NCBI GenBank assembly: GCA_030710605.1
Contig: CP092863.1
Location: 113,460,010-113,524,009 of the forward strand
DNA from: Cordylochernes scorpioides
Taxonomy: Eukaryota > Arthropoda > Arachnida > Pseudoscorpiones > Chernetidae
Reading direction: 5' to 3'
DNA: 64,000 nt
The notes beneath the pieces are model-generated. The model had not been told where the DNA came from and made no database searches. It was given only the letters and a program-made list of their open reading frames with translations. The position numbers and the translations under genes are program-made. Of the stretch, positions 1-9,695 are shown piece after piece; within the stretch, counting starts at the first letter, position 1, and each line of letters begins with the position of its first letter.

Positions 1-231
1 ACAAAGTAAATTATGAAAAGACTTATAAAAAATTTCTCTTGAATTGGTTATAATAGATGATAAAATAAGGAGAAAAACGTTTCTTTAATGAACAAATCCG
101 CTCATTAAAGTAAATTATATATAATATTTCAGTAGAAATCATTGTTACCATTTTCAGAAAAAAAGAACTAAGTAAATGAAGATGCAACAAAGATATGTGT
201 TACAATAACATGAATTACATACAATAAGGTA
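1..231. other. AT-rich flank, nothing recognised
   Basis: AT-rich sequence without an open frame, RNA gene or clear repeat. Confidence 0.4.
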
Positions 232-475
232 TAATTTGGATTATAGATTATAAACACAAGGTAATAAGACCAAATCCAAATAAATAGTGTGTGACGTTTC
301 GGGAACAGTTCAAGTGTATCAACACTTGATAACAGCAACTATTTAACCATGCTGTGGTAAAATTTCTCATTCAGTACTTTTGTCTGAAGATGGTAACAAC
401 GCTGTTACCAAAATGTCACACACTATTTATTTATTTGGTCTTATTACCTTATGAATTACATACATATTTGGATTG
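232..475. repeat. Palindromic repeat family, copy 1
   Basis: Both ends carry inverted copies of a module built from an AAGGTAATAAGACC side, an AATAAATAGTGTGTGACGTTTC block and a GTCTGAAGATGGTAACA hairpin block. The same module recurs near 3218, 5222, 5905, 47518, 48640, 50708 and 61880, so it is a dispersed non-autonomous repeat. The inner block has the form CTGAaGA, hairpin GGTAAC/GTTACC, then aAAA, which resembles a degraded hammerhead core. Confidence 0.7.
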
Positions 476-1090
476 GTTGCCTTATGATTCTCATCTTTGA
501 TGCAAAATGTACCTCACCTCTAAGATTAAAGTTCTTCAGGTTTGCTGCTGCTACACACTTACTGAAATAGAAGTGAGCTGCATTGATTAACAAAATCTAT
601 TTTATCAAAACAAAAGGGAACATTCCCTAGAGAAACTTTATTAAAATAAGCTTTCATTAAAGCCCTTCCTCAGCTCACTGTATAACATGAGTAAAATCAA
701 TAAATTAATGTTTTGTGATAGGGTGAGATTGTATGGGGAGAATGATATAGAGAGATGGAAAATAAATGTATAATTATTTTAGAGATGACTTGGAATGATA
801 ATTTTACCAATATTTGTATGACAAGATTATTGACAGTAGGCATCAAAAACTCTTAAAGGACTTGAAGTTGTCTATTGAAAGAAAATGGTATATACAAGAA
901 GGGATTTATGTATATTAGTATAGTAATTGTATATTGTGCTTAATTAGTTCTGAGGCTTTTTTTTGTTTCTATTGATTAAAGATTCTAGTCTTCCAACTTT
1001 TGTATGATATATTAAATGGATTCCATCCCTTTTACACACTAACACAAGAGTTGGTTGAAAGAAGGGAAACTTGCACACAACATGACTCAC
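476..1090. other. Intergenic or intronic, no feature seen
   Basis: AT-rich sequence with no coding signal. If the exon at 1091-1237 belongs to a longer gene, this is its downstream intron on the minus strand. Confidence 0.4.
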
Positions 1091-1237
1091 CATGTCAATA
1101 AACTCAGAGTAGGAGATGAGTCCGTCGGAGTCTTGGCCCAGCCGGTGAGTCACCTCTACCTGGACCTCTGCAGGAAGGTCCGGCAGCAGTTTCTGGAGCT
1201 CCTGGAGTGGAATCCTGCTCTGGCCTTCCTCTGCATA
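1091..1237 (-). CDS. EF-hand-like internal exon, rhomboid-like candidate
   Basis: A 147-base exon (49 codons, phase 0 at both ends) read on the minus strand. It is bounded by an acceptor ending in GTGGCAG and a consensus donor ATG|GTGAGT. The peptide reads like half of a calcium-binding EF-hand pair: an amphipathic helix with IPLQELQKLLPDLP, then QDSDGLISYSEFIDMV, where D, S, D, G, I and E occupy positions expected of an EF loop. Balanced base composition inside AT-rich surroundings supports real coding. The layout recalls the N-terminal EF-hand region of rhomboid-related (RHBDL) proteases, but no protease exon is in the window, so the family is a guess. Flanking exons would lie in introns below 1090 or above 1240; none was seen. 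Confidence 0.6.
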
Positions 1238-1327
1238 CTGCCACATACTGCTTTAGTACTAACACCTAGTTACACAGTCAAAGTGTCCTTTAGATAGAAG
1301 TGTCCTCTTACTGGAGAGCTGCTAAAT

Positions 1328-1496
1328 ACAGTAGAACCTCCCTTTAGCGGACACCTCTCCCCAAAGGACAGTTTTCATTTACAAAATTATCATTTTTACA
1401 ATTTAGTAACTCTCTATTAAGAGGACATCTCTCCCTAAAGGACAATTTGGCTCTGCAATTAGGTGTTGTCCTTTACAGGGAGGTTCTACTGTAGTA
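1328..1496. mobile_element. pogo-like MITE, family copy 1
   Basis: About 168 bp with inverted ends: ACAGTAGAACCTCCCT on the left and AGGGAGGTTCTACTGT on the right. No coding capacity. A partial extra copy follows at 1500-1560 and another end lies near 1848. Related copies lie at 46160, 48092 and 57285. The CAGT start and TA-type flank recall pogo/Tigger-derived MITEs. Confidence 0.7.
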
Positions 1497-2149
1497 AAAA
1501 TGGTCATTTTGGTGATGAAAACTGTTCTTTGTAGAGAGGTTTCCCCTTGTGAGAGTGTCCTATCATGAAGTGTTAGCATATATCAGTGTTTCTGGTGAGG
1601 TGATCCTATATCTTGCTGTTCCAGTAGAATTGATGAGGTATAGCCAAGTTGTCCATAACATGTAGCAGGTTCTCCATGTTCTAAATAACTACTCTATCAT
1701 GTATGTATACCCAACATTTATAACACACCTTTATTTTAACCCAATCTGTATATATACATCACAAGTACACACGTGACCAGATATTCCTGGTCAAATATAC
1801 AGAGAGAGAGTTATTGAAATAATAATAAAAGTTCTAACACGGAGGTTCTACTGTAGTAGATAATACACCTCCCTTGATGTTTCAGTCCAGACTCTCACTG
1901 TTAAACTTTCTTTTAGCACAGGTAGTCACCCTATGGCACATTTTAATGGCAATTGTGGAGTGACAATTGGAGAGATTGGTTACTTTAAAACTTTCTATTT
2001 AAAATCTCCTAATAGCATTTCAAACATTAAGCCACACATTGAGGTAAGGAAGTGAAAATGATATCATTATCTCCCAAGATATGTATATATGTATATACAC
2101 TCATGGACAGAAATTAAGAAATGTCCCTAAGAAATGTACATATATAAAC
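1497..2149. other. Non-coding, MITE fragments only
   Basis: Holds partial pogo-like MITE pieces near 1500-1560 and 1840-1860 and a short Tc1-type end (CACTCATGGACAGAAATTAAG) near 2098. No gene seen. Confidence 0.4.
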
Positions 2150-2442
2150 ACTTAAAAAAATATATATCCTAAGTATACCTGATACAGGCTATGATAATCA
2201 TGGAGGGTAGTTGTTGGCGACTATTTTTACTGTAAGTGCACACTACATGTCTACAAATCTAGAAAGCAGTTAGACTTGTGCACTTACAAATGTGCCAGAG
2301 CCCCATTAGGTTACTTGCATTCACTGGTGGGTTTGTACTTTTTCAAAAAATGGGGGCCATTGGAACAATTTTTTTTTTCCATAAAAATATGTCCAAAACA
2401 AGTATATGATCTCGTGGCTGTCGAAAATCGGCGGTTTATATG
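2150..2442 (-). mobile_element. tRNA-headed SINE, minus copy
   Basis: A degraded minus-strand copy of the SINE described at 46712-47010. The conserved body (GTGCACTTACAAATGTGCCAG and GTTACTTGCA blocks) is recognisable and the head keeps the TCGAAAATC block. The tail is diverged. Confidence 0.65.
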
Positions 2443-2724
2443 TCTCCTCCACCAACTCTCATGTAAACAACAAAAGTTTGGGCATGTGAATCAGAGATAA
2501 GAGAAATAAGGAAACATGAGTCAAGTAGTGTTATCTCCAGGATCTAACTGACTGATAGGGCTGCAGGTGGGAGATAAGAAATAAGGGCAGGGCTCTGTGG
2601 AGTGCCGCTGCAGTCAGGTTGTTAGCTTATCATTTGTGTCAACATCACATTCTTATAGGTGATTTAGGATCTGAGCTTTAAACAGGAACAGCAGATACTA
2701 GCAGTGAATGTTGCGATGAAATCA

Positions 2725-3007
2725 TCTAACTAATTCAACACACCGGGATCAAATCCTGCATTGAGCACTTTTTTTCTGATTTAAAAAAATGCTCCAATGA
2801 CCCCCGATTCTTACAAAAGTCCAACCCCACCTGCGAGTGCAAGTAACTAAATGGGGCTCTGGCACATTTGTAAGTGCAAAGTCAAACTACTTACCAAAAT
2901 GTGTAGACATGTGGTGCACTTACAGTAAAAGCAGTCGCCTACTTCTACCCACCATGATTATCATCGCCTGTACCACCAGTACTAGGGATAAGCAAAAAAA
3001 AAAAAAA
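2725..3007 (+). mobile_element. tRNA-headed SINE, plus copy
   Basis: Plus-strand SINE copy. The head has a box-B-like ACCGGGATCAAATCCTGC, the body carries the AAGTCCAACCCCACC and GGGGCTCTGGCACATTTG blocks, and it ends in ACTAGGGATAAGC followed by a run of A. Confidence 0.75.
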
Positions 3008-3217
3008 CAATTTAATTCAACTGAAAGCTCAGATCCCTTGGGGTGTCGAATTAAATGTATTTGATTGTGGCCACCACATAGCAAGAAACTGCACATTAAT
3101 GAAACATAACAAAAACAGATCAGTACAGAGTTCAAATTGAAACCATCTTCTACTTGATAAATAAATCCCCAGTGCTCAATTAAATAGATCAAATATCTAT
3201 CCAGGGTTAGGTTTCTT

Positions 3218-3608
3218 TAGAACACAAGGTAATAAGACCAAATCCAAATAAATAAATAGTGTGTGACTCAAATCCAAATAAATAAATAGTGTGTGACTCA
3301 AATCCAAATAAATAAATAGTGTGTGACCCAAATCCAAATAAATAAATAGTGTGTGACCCAAATCCAAATAAATAAATAGTGTGTGACCCAAATCCAAATA
3401 AATAAATAGTGTGTGACCCAAATCCAAATAAATAAATAGTGTGTGACCCAAATCCAAATAAATAAATAGTGTGTGACCCAAATCCAAATAAATAAATAGT
3501 GTGTGACCCAAATCCAAATAAATAAATAGTGTGTGACGTTTCAGTAACAACGCTGTTATCTAAACATCACACACTATTTATTTATAGGTCTTATTACCTT
3601 GTGTTTAT
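3218..3608. repeat. Palindromic repeat with a 30-bp tandem expansion
   Basis: A copy of the palindromic family in which the 30-bp block AAATCCAAATAAATAAATAG plus TGTGTGACYC is repeated about ten times (3238-3537). The right arm (ACATCACACACTATTTATT...CTTATTACCTTGTG) stays single. The array creates a spurious minus-strand open frame of HTLFIYLDLG repeats. Confidence 0.85.
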
Positions 3609-3614
3609 AATTTA

Positions 3615-3651
3615 CTAGCCGAATGACCCGGGCAACGCCCGTGTTTTACCC
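3615..3651 (-). mobile_element. Helitron-like 3' terminus (hairpin + CTAG)
   Basis: Read on the minus strand, a GC-rich hairpin (ACGGGCGTTGCCCGGG) is followed about ten bases later by CTAG and T. This is the layout of Helitron 3' ends (hairpin, then CTRR). The same terminus occurs at 16904-16940 and 31285-31321, and without a clear CTAG near 16614 and 19240. The element body extends to the right, into the tRNA-Tyr fragment. Confidence 0.6.
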
Positions 3652-3709
3652 GACTGTAGATGTTACAACGGTGATCCTTAGGTCGCTGGTTCAAATCCGG
3701 CTCGAGGGA
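3652..3709 (+). pseudogene. tRNA-Tyr(GTA) 3' part with intron, truncated
   Basis: GACTGTAG (3652-3659) is followed by a 14-base insert (3660-3673) and then ATCCTTAGGTCGCTGGTTCAAATCCGGCTCG. This matches the anticodon arm, the usual tRNA-Tyr intron position one base after the anticodon, the variable loop and the T arm of eukaryotic tRNA-Tyr(GUA). The 5' acceptor strand and D arm are missing: the Helitron-like terminus abuts the anticodon stem. It cannot form a full tRNA, so it is a captured or truncated copy. Confidence 0.75.
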
Positions 3710-3797
3710 GCCGGCGAGCACGTGACCTCCCTGTGCGCGCGCATCCGTGACAGAGGCGGCCGGCCAATGAGGAATGAGGAAAGACGGTCGTGACTAT
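3710..3797. repeat. CpG-rich GCGCGCGCATCCGTGACAG repeat, left part
   Basis: A GC-rich segment with many intact CpGs that ends in GACGGTCGTGACTATATA. The Tc1-like element interrupts it here; the rest continues at 5060-5180. Other copies lie at 17290-17680, 31690-31975 and 32400-32675, always beside Helitron-like ends or the palindromic family. Confidence 0.7.
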
Positions 3798-5059
3798 ATA
3801 CACTGCGTGACATTGAAAATGGAACACCAAGAAATAGTGGCCAGAAAGTGATGAAACTCGGCAGACAGAGAGAGACAGGGACGAACAATAAGTGATCTTT
3901 ATTTCAAAATGATAGTCATAATACAGAGCGAGAACGGCGTCGGCTTAGTAGCAAGTAGGACCACCGCGGACGGCGATGCACGCAGCAACACGTCTAGGCA
4001 GAGAGTCAATCAGAGTACGGATGGCGTCCTGAGGGATGGCTCTCCATTCCCTCTCAACCATTTGCCACAGTTCGTCTTCTGAACGCGGTACCCCCTGAAG
4101 GTAGGGGAGTGTCACCGGTCGCAGCACATCATCAACGTATCGTTGGGCCGTCATAGTGCCCTGAATACGAAGTAAAGGTGACCTGGAATCATACGCGATT
4201 GCGCCCCAAACCATGATTCCACGTTGTCGCACGGTGGGGCGTTCCACAATTGCTGCCGGATTGGACCTTTCTCCACGTCGACGCCACACGCGTACACGGC
4301 GACTATCACTGGACAAGCAGAAACGCGACTCATCTGAGAACACGACCCTGTGCCATTCCGTCATCCACGTCGATCTAGCCCGGCACCATTCCAAACGTTG
4401 GCGCCTATTCAGTGGGGTCAATGGCAGTCTTCTTAGCGGACGGCATGAGTGCAAGCCATTAGCAACCAATCGACGGGAAATGGTTCTGGTCGAGATGGAA
4501 TGATCTAGGGTGTCTTGCACATGTTGCAGGATGGCGGTACAAGTGGCTTGTGGGGCCGCCACTGCTTGTCGAAGGATACGCCGATCCACACGTGCTGACG
4601 TCACTCTGGTTGCACCGACATTCCTATAAATTGCCACATTTCCTTGTTCCAACCATCTTCTCCACAGTCGGTGCACCGTGGACGCACCAAGGTGTGTATC
4701 AGCTGCGATTTGACGTATGGACCAACCTGCCCTTTTCAGTCCGATCACCATGCCCCTCGTAAAAGCGTCTGTCTGCTTGAACTGCCTCCGTTTACGATGA
4801 CCTGGCATTCTCTGTTATTACACGTGTCTTTTGACACAAGAACAAAATTTCTACAATGATTTTCCTTGAAGAAATAACGACACGAATACTGTCCTTTCTG
4901 CAAGTTCCTTCCCTTATATCTTACTCCATGTGCGCACGAGAGCTGCGCATTTTACATCATTTGCATAACTCGGTTAGGCGTGTCTACCCTGAAATTTGCA
5001 TAATTTTCTGGCCACTATTTCTTGGTGTTCCATTTTCAATGTCACACACGCAGTGTATA
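3798..5059 (-). mobile_element. Tc1-like DNA transposon, internally deleted
   Basis: About 1.26 kb with terminal inverted repeats. The left end begins TATACACTGCGTG and the right end mirrors it with CGCAGTGTATA. Just inside, both carry ACATTGAAAATGGAACACC and GAAATAGTGGCCAGAAA. It is inserted at a TA-rich site of the CpG-rich repeat. The single transposase frame is open but lacks part of its catalytic core, so the copy should not move on its own. Confidence 0.85.
3945..4808 (-). CDS. Tc1-like transposase with deleted catalytic segment
   Basis: A 287-residue frame starting at MPGHRKRRQF and filling the space between the inverted repeats. Residues 15-60 form a helix-turn-helix (MVIGLKRAGWSIRQIAADTHLGAS), and a second HTH with TRTISRRL lies near 105-115. 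The first catalytic aspartate is D159 in VVFSDESRF, and VWGAIAYD follows near 200. After TLPYLQGVP (residue 241) the sequence jumps to RSEDELWQMVEREWRAIPQDAI. The usual QQDNARPH segment with the second aspartate and the PDLSPIEHVWD segment with the last acid are absent. The join keeps the frame, so roughly 70 residues were lost in frame and transposition activity should be gone. Usual length is about 340 residues. DNA binding may survive. Confidence 0.85.
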   Translation of the reverse strand: MPGHRKRRQFKQTDAFTRGMVIGLKRAGWSIRQIAADTHLGASTVHRLWRRWLEQGNVAIYRNVGATRVTSARVDRRILRQAVAAPQATCTAILQHVQDTLDHSISTRTISRRLVANGLHSCRPLRRLPLTPLNRRQRLEWCRARSTWMTEWHRVVFSDESRFCLSSDSRRVRVWRRRGERSNPAAIVERPTVRQRGIMVWGAIAYDSRSPLLRIQGTMTAQRYVDDVLRPVTLPYLQGVPRSEDELWQMVEREWRAIPQDAIRTLIDSLPRRVAACIAVRGGPTCY

Positions 5060-5180
5060 TTAATTAATAATAATAATTATTATCATTAGATAATGATAAT
5101 GATCATAATGATGATGCGCGCGCATCCGTGACAGCGGCCGATGAGGAATGAGGAATTGAGGAAAGACGGTCGTGACTATA
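5060..5180. repeat. CpG-rich repeat, right part after Tc1 insertion
   Basis: Continues the repeat broken by the transposon: TTAATTAATAATAATAATTATTATCATTAG, then ATGATGCGCGCGCATCCGTGACAG, ending GACGGTCGTGACTATATATT. Confidence 0.65.
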
Positions 5181-5221
5181 TATTAATAATCCAAAATGTG
5201 CCTTATCATTTCTTTTGAGTT

Positions 5222-5486
5222 TGATAAAGCGCAATTTGGATTATAGATTATAATAAAATAAAATAAGAACTACTCCAAATAATTTATTAGTGTGTGACGT
5301 TTCGGCAACAACATTGTCACCATCATCAGACAAAAGAATAAATGTTTTATTTCGATTATATATAATATTTATATATTATATATAATATTTCAATTTATTA
5401 TTTTGTCTGATGATGGTGACAATGTTGTTGCCGAAACGTCACACACTAATAAATTATTTGGATTAGGTCTTATTTTATTTTATTAC
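5222..5486. repeat. Palindromic repeat family with CTGATGA..GAAAC core
   Basis: A near-perfect palindrome. The left arm reads GTGTGTGACGTTTCGGCAAC and the right arm reads GTTGCCGAAACGTCACACAC. The right arm contains GTCTGATGA, a hairpin (TGGTGACAATGTTGTTGCC), then GAAAC, which has the order of a hammerhead ribozyme core. The centre is AT-rich. Confidence 0.8.
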
Positions 5487-5514
5487 AATGAATTTTTATT
5501 ACACAAGAGGGTCG

Positions 5515-5812
5515 GTGAACAAGTGGTCTAAACAGTTGAGTTTCAACCGCTACGACCAGGTATCAAATCCTGCATTGGGCACTTTTTTCTCATTTAAAAA
5601 ATATTCCAATGGGACTCGATTCTTGCAAAAGTAAAACCTCACTAGTGAGGGCAAGTAACCAAACAGGGTTCTGGCACACTTGTAAATGCAAAAATCGAAC
5701 TGCTTTTCACATATGTAGACATGTGGTGCACTTAGAGTAAAAGCAGCCATCTACCAACCATGTCTATCAAGGCCTGTACTACAAGGACTAGGGATAATAA
5801 TAAAAAGAAAGA
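5515..5812 (+). mobile_element. tRNA-headed SINE, plus copy
   Basis: A full-length but diverged SINE: head TTTCAACCGCTACGACCAGG, box-B-like ATCAAATCCTGCATTGGGC, body with TGGCACACTTGTAAATGC, tail ACTAGGGATAATAATAAAAAG. Confidence 0.7.
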
Positions 5813-5904
5813 ATTACATGAACTCAAGCTTTGGGCTTATCAGTTCTTTGCCGGGAGTAACACAACAAGCAAATACATTTACAGTATTCAGTTGTTGAGT
5901 TAAT

Positions 5905-6030
5905 GCAATAAAAACAAGATCTAATCCAAATAAATTAATTGTGTGTGATGTCTGAGTAACAACGCTGTTACCGAAACATCATACACTATTTATTTATTTG
6001 GATTAGATCTTGTTTTTTGTATCTATAATC
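5905..6030. repeat. Palindromic repeat family, short copy
   Basis: Short inverted pair: AAAACAAGATCTAATCCAAAT on the left and ATTTGGATTAGATCTTGTTTT on the right. Centre GTAACAACGCTGTTACCGAAACATC. Confidence 0.7.
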
Positions 6031-7059
6031 TCTTCCAAATTTTTATTTTTTCCAAATCCATATTCTTATTTTCCATAGGATTATTCAAATAATAATCTGT
6101 ATATATTTATCATGTGTATATAATCTTTCTCCATTTTTACCCCTTTGTATATTTCCCACTTTCATAGGTTTCTCCGTCTTGTAATCCCAAGGAGAATCCT
6201 CTGTAAGACCTGTGTGTCTTAATAAAGGTTTTTTTGTGTGTGTGTGTATCTATAATTCAATTTGTACTTTATCAATGCAATAAAAAGTTATAAAGAAACA
6301 TCCCAGGATAGATCATTGATTTATTTAAAACCATGTTCTTCACTCTAATTAATTTCCCAGATTCTGTGTAGAATTTCTTTTGTTCAGTCCACTTTGCTGA
6401 GGCATCTATAAGTTGCCACAAGGAGTAAACAGTGGTGATTATTCCATTGAAGATAAAGCTGCTCTGTGATAACCTACGGACAGATTGTGGCCTCGCTCTG
6501 ATTGGATGCGGCAATTAGCTCAGCAACTGACATAGTCTCCCCCATTCTATTGATAAATTCTCTATTTGACTTGTGAGTGATTTCACACTAATATCAGTTT
6601 ATATGTGGAATATGAGCAATGCTTAGGTAAATTTTATCTATAAAACTTTTGGAGATTAATAAATTGGATCTATTTGTCTTGATTTCACAGATGAAGGAAA
6701 AATATGTCTACTTTCTCTAGCTAATATAGTTTACCACTGTAATATACGGGCAGACCAAAACATGTAGCAATGAGTAAGAAGAAATGAGTGAAAGTGGAGG
6801 TTTGAAAATGGGAGTTAAACATTGGGACACTCTGGTAAATTATGGCTTTGAAATTTTTTTAAAAAAGTTAAATGGCTAAATCTAGGGCGCTTTCCCCATG
6901 TCCAACAATACCTATGGACAACTTCAAAGCTATCTAAAGGTTCTGAATTGCACCATGCCAACTATGGCAACCAAGATTGTAGTAGTGAGGGCTTCATATC
7001 TCTCTCTATCCTTCCTAATGATTGTGGTGGAACACTAGACTGGTAAATACTTGGATTGT
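6031..7059. other. Non-coding, no gene seen
   Basis: AT-rich sequence with a short TG run near 6234-6248. No coding frame with protein-like composition. Confidence 0.4.
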
Positions 7060-7610
7060 GGAGTAGTTATTGTGATGGCAACAATGTGGTCATTGTGTTG
7101 GTAACAATGTGGTCATTGTGTTAGTAACAATGAGGTCATTGTAATGGCAACCATCATGGTAACAAAGTAGTCATTGTAATAGCAACAATTAGGTATTTAT
7201 GATCTTAACAATAGGTCATGGTGTTGGTAACAATGCGGTCATTGTAATGGCAATAATGTGGTCATTGTGATGGCAATAATGTGGTCATGGTGTTGGTAAC
7301 AATGTGGTCATTGTAATGGCAACAATGTGGTCATGCTGATGGCAATAATGTGGTCATTGTGATGATAATAATGTGGTCATTGTGATGATAACAATGTGGT
7401 CATTGTGATGATAATAATGTGGTCATTGTGATGATAATAATGTGGTCATTGTGATGATAATAATGTGGTCATTGTGATGCTAATAATGTGGTCATTGTGA
7501 TGCTAATAATGTGGTCATTGTGATGGTAACAAAGTAGTCATTGTAATGGTAACAAAGTAGTCATTGTAATGGTAACAAAGTAGTCATTGTAATTGCAACA
7601 ATGTGGTCAA
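7060..7610. repeat. Minisatellite, unit about 24 bp
   Basis: More than twenty imperfect head-to-tail copies of AATGTGGTCATTGTGATG plus a variable GTAACA/ATAATA block. Copies near 7380-7500 are the most uniform, which suggests recent local expansion. Confidence 0.9.
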
Positions 7611-8746
7611 GCCCTCCCAATATTTTTCCCTTGCAGTAAGGCCAGTAGAAGTTTATTTTATGTGTAAAAATAAAGATGTGTGCTTCATTTTTTTTTATTT
7701 CTTAATTGAAGAAAGATCTTGGGGAACCTCAAGCTTCCACCAGCCAGTATTGATGTGGCTGTGAATTAATTACACTGTGGCCATGTTCTAACTGTTGATT
7801 TTCTTACAGTGTTGTGTGGTAATGAACTAGTTGACTCTGAGGCCATGTTCTGATGATTTTATATCCAGTACATGTTCTGTGAAATAACCCCTCTATCTAA
7901 AATCAACAGTTCCTAGCCCCCAAAGCAAGTTGTATAATTAGTAAGAAAGGAAGGTAGACTCCACTTACCTTGTCAAATATGGCTTTCCACCCCTGGAACA
8001 AACACAAATCTCACTTTTAACTTGTTCTTCCAGGTACATAGTAAGTTAGGATGTACTGTCGCAATACTGTCAACACTTGCCATGGGAGTAAGCCTCACTA
8101 AACATATCAAATCAGTTCTACACTCATAGAGACAAAACCTGGGGAAGTTGTACCTTTTAGCATGTGTATCGGGATTCAGACAATAACTTGAAAGATATAC
8201 TCATGGACAAAACTTAAGGAAGTTGTACCTTTTAGCATGTATATCAGGATTCAGACAATAACTCTGAAAGATATTACAGTGACCTTTATTGAAGACATAT
8301 GTAAATATAGAAGGCATGGGAAAACAAGAAAATGTGTGAAAGACAAGAAGTGCTGTACAATTATACTCTCTCAAAGGTAACAAGAGATCCACAGCAGTGG
8401 GACTCTCAACACATGGCTAACAAAACTGTCAAACAGTATGAGTGAGGTTTAGATGAATACAAATAGTATGATGCTTGCATAGATTAACTTGCCAACATGT
8501 GACCAACCTTTGGAATTACAAAAGCACACAAACATAATGACACATTCCTAGAATCATTACCCTTGACTCATCAAAAGGTCAACCTTGATATAGCAACAAG
8601 ACTTGAATTTGCCATTTTTACTATATAGAAAGCCCAGGGCCAAGCATTTGTTGGCGTGCATCATCAGTTTTCATACATGCTATCCTGCATTTTCAAGAGT
8701 TTTATTTTGAGCTTGCTAAAAAAACCTGGGTTCAGCTGGCCCGGCT
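7611..8746. other. Non-coding with Tc1-type end fragments
   Basis: Near 8197-8290 and 8130-8170 are copies of the ACTCATGGACAAAACTTAAG unit that forms the MITE at 62727-62918. No gene seen. Confidence 0.45.
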
Positions 8747-8960
8747 GATAGTACCCTGTAAGGGCTCCTGATCCATGGATATAAGATGAGCCGCATTTGT
8801 ACTCCATGTTAGGAGCGGCTGCACATGGCGTCTGTTCCTCATGTCAGAGGCGGCCATTTCTTTTGGAGCTAAGTCGGTGGCCTGCCACTGAGTAGTGCTC
8901 CCAGTCTTAATGACAAAGGCATTCTACTTCACCCAGTCATGATGAAGATATGAAAGAAGA
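8747..8960 (+). repeat. Dispersed repeat beginning GTACCCTGTAAGGGCTCCTG
   Basis: Carries CTCCATGTTAGGAGCGGCTG, a GTCTGTTCCTCATGTCAGAGG block and AGTAGTGCTCCCAGTCTTAA. Related copies lie at about 9696-9840 and 48250-48440. The 3' ends run into GATAAGAAAGAAG-type tails shared with the LINE fragment near 58900, so it is probably LINE-derived. Confidence 0.6.
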
Positions 8961-9195
8961 AGAGTTTTATCATGTCAGTAAGGGTAGTATAAAATTATTT
9001 TACCTAAAAAAGAAGCTTATGAATAAAAAACAGTTTCAATTTCTTATAACAGATGCCACACTAATGTATCATATTAATGTTAGGTTTTAAAAATACTTTT
9101 AATTTCAATTTGCGGAAGAGCAATGCTCGAAACATATTATATATTTAAAATTATATGTATTTCTACTGTCCTCAAAGTTTATGTCTATAGTTCAT

Positions 9196-9385
9196 TTGGT
9201 GCTTATCTCCATGGTTAAACCAATTCCTGAAGTCCACTCCTCTCCAATTTTGCGATGGTAGTTATAGGCCTGGAAAATAGGTCCTCTATTGTCAGTTCTG
9301 CATCATTTATGGTGGTGGTGCTTATCTCCAATGTTAAACCAATTCCTGAAGTCCACTCCTCTCCAATTTTGTGATGGTAGTTATT
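9196..9385. repeat. Tandem duplication of about 70 bp, spacing about 115 bp
   Basis: The block GTGCTTATCTCC...TTAAACCAATTCCTGAAGTC...TTTTGYGATGGTAGTTAT occurs twice, near 9200 and near 9313. Confidence 0.7.
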
Positions 9386-9695
9386 GGATAGTTCATTTAA
9401 AATACCTTTTCCAAGAGTTTAGCTTCAGTATTGCTAAAAAAGGAAAACAGCCAAATGTAATATTACAGCGGTGTGGTAGATTAAACTGGTGATACTGCTG
9501 GGAGGGTTTACCACTGATGATCCAGGCCCTCCCATTAATTTATAATTGTAGTAAGAGCAGTAGAAACTTGATTTATTTTAAAAAGAGAGAGAAGCACATA
9601 TGGGTCAAAAATAATTTAAATTTATTATAACAGATGGCTTATGTATGCATCATATTTTCAAGAGTAAAAAGACATTTCAAGTACTCCTAGCATCT

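Noticed and set aside
1091..1297. Plus-strand 80-codon frame
   Set aside because: Antisense of the EF-hand-like exon, which has proper splice sites on the minus strand.
3238..3537. CRISPR-like regular repeats
   Set aside because: No spacers: units are contiguous tandem copies, in an animal genome.
3197..3550. 117-codon minus frame with HTLFIYLDLG repeats
   Set aside because: It is the 30-bp tandem array inside a palindromic repeat.
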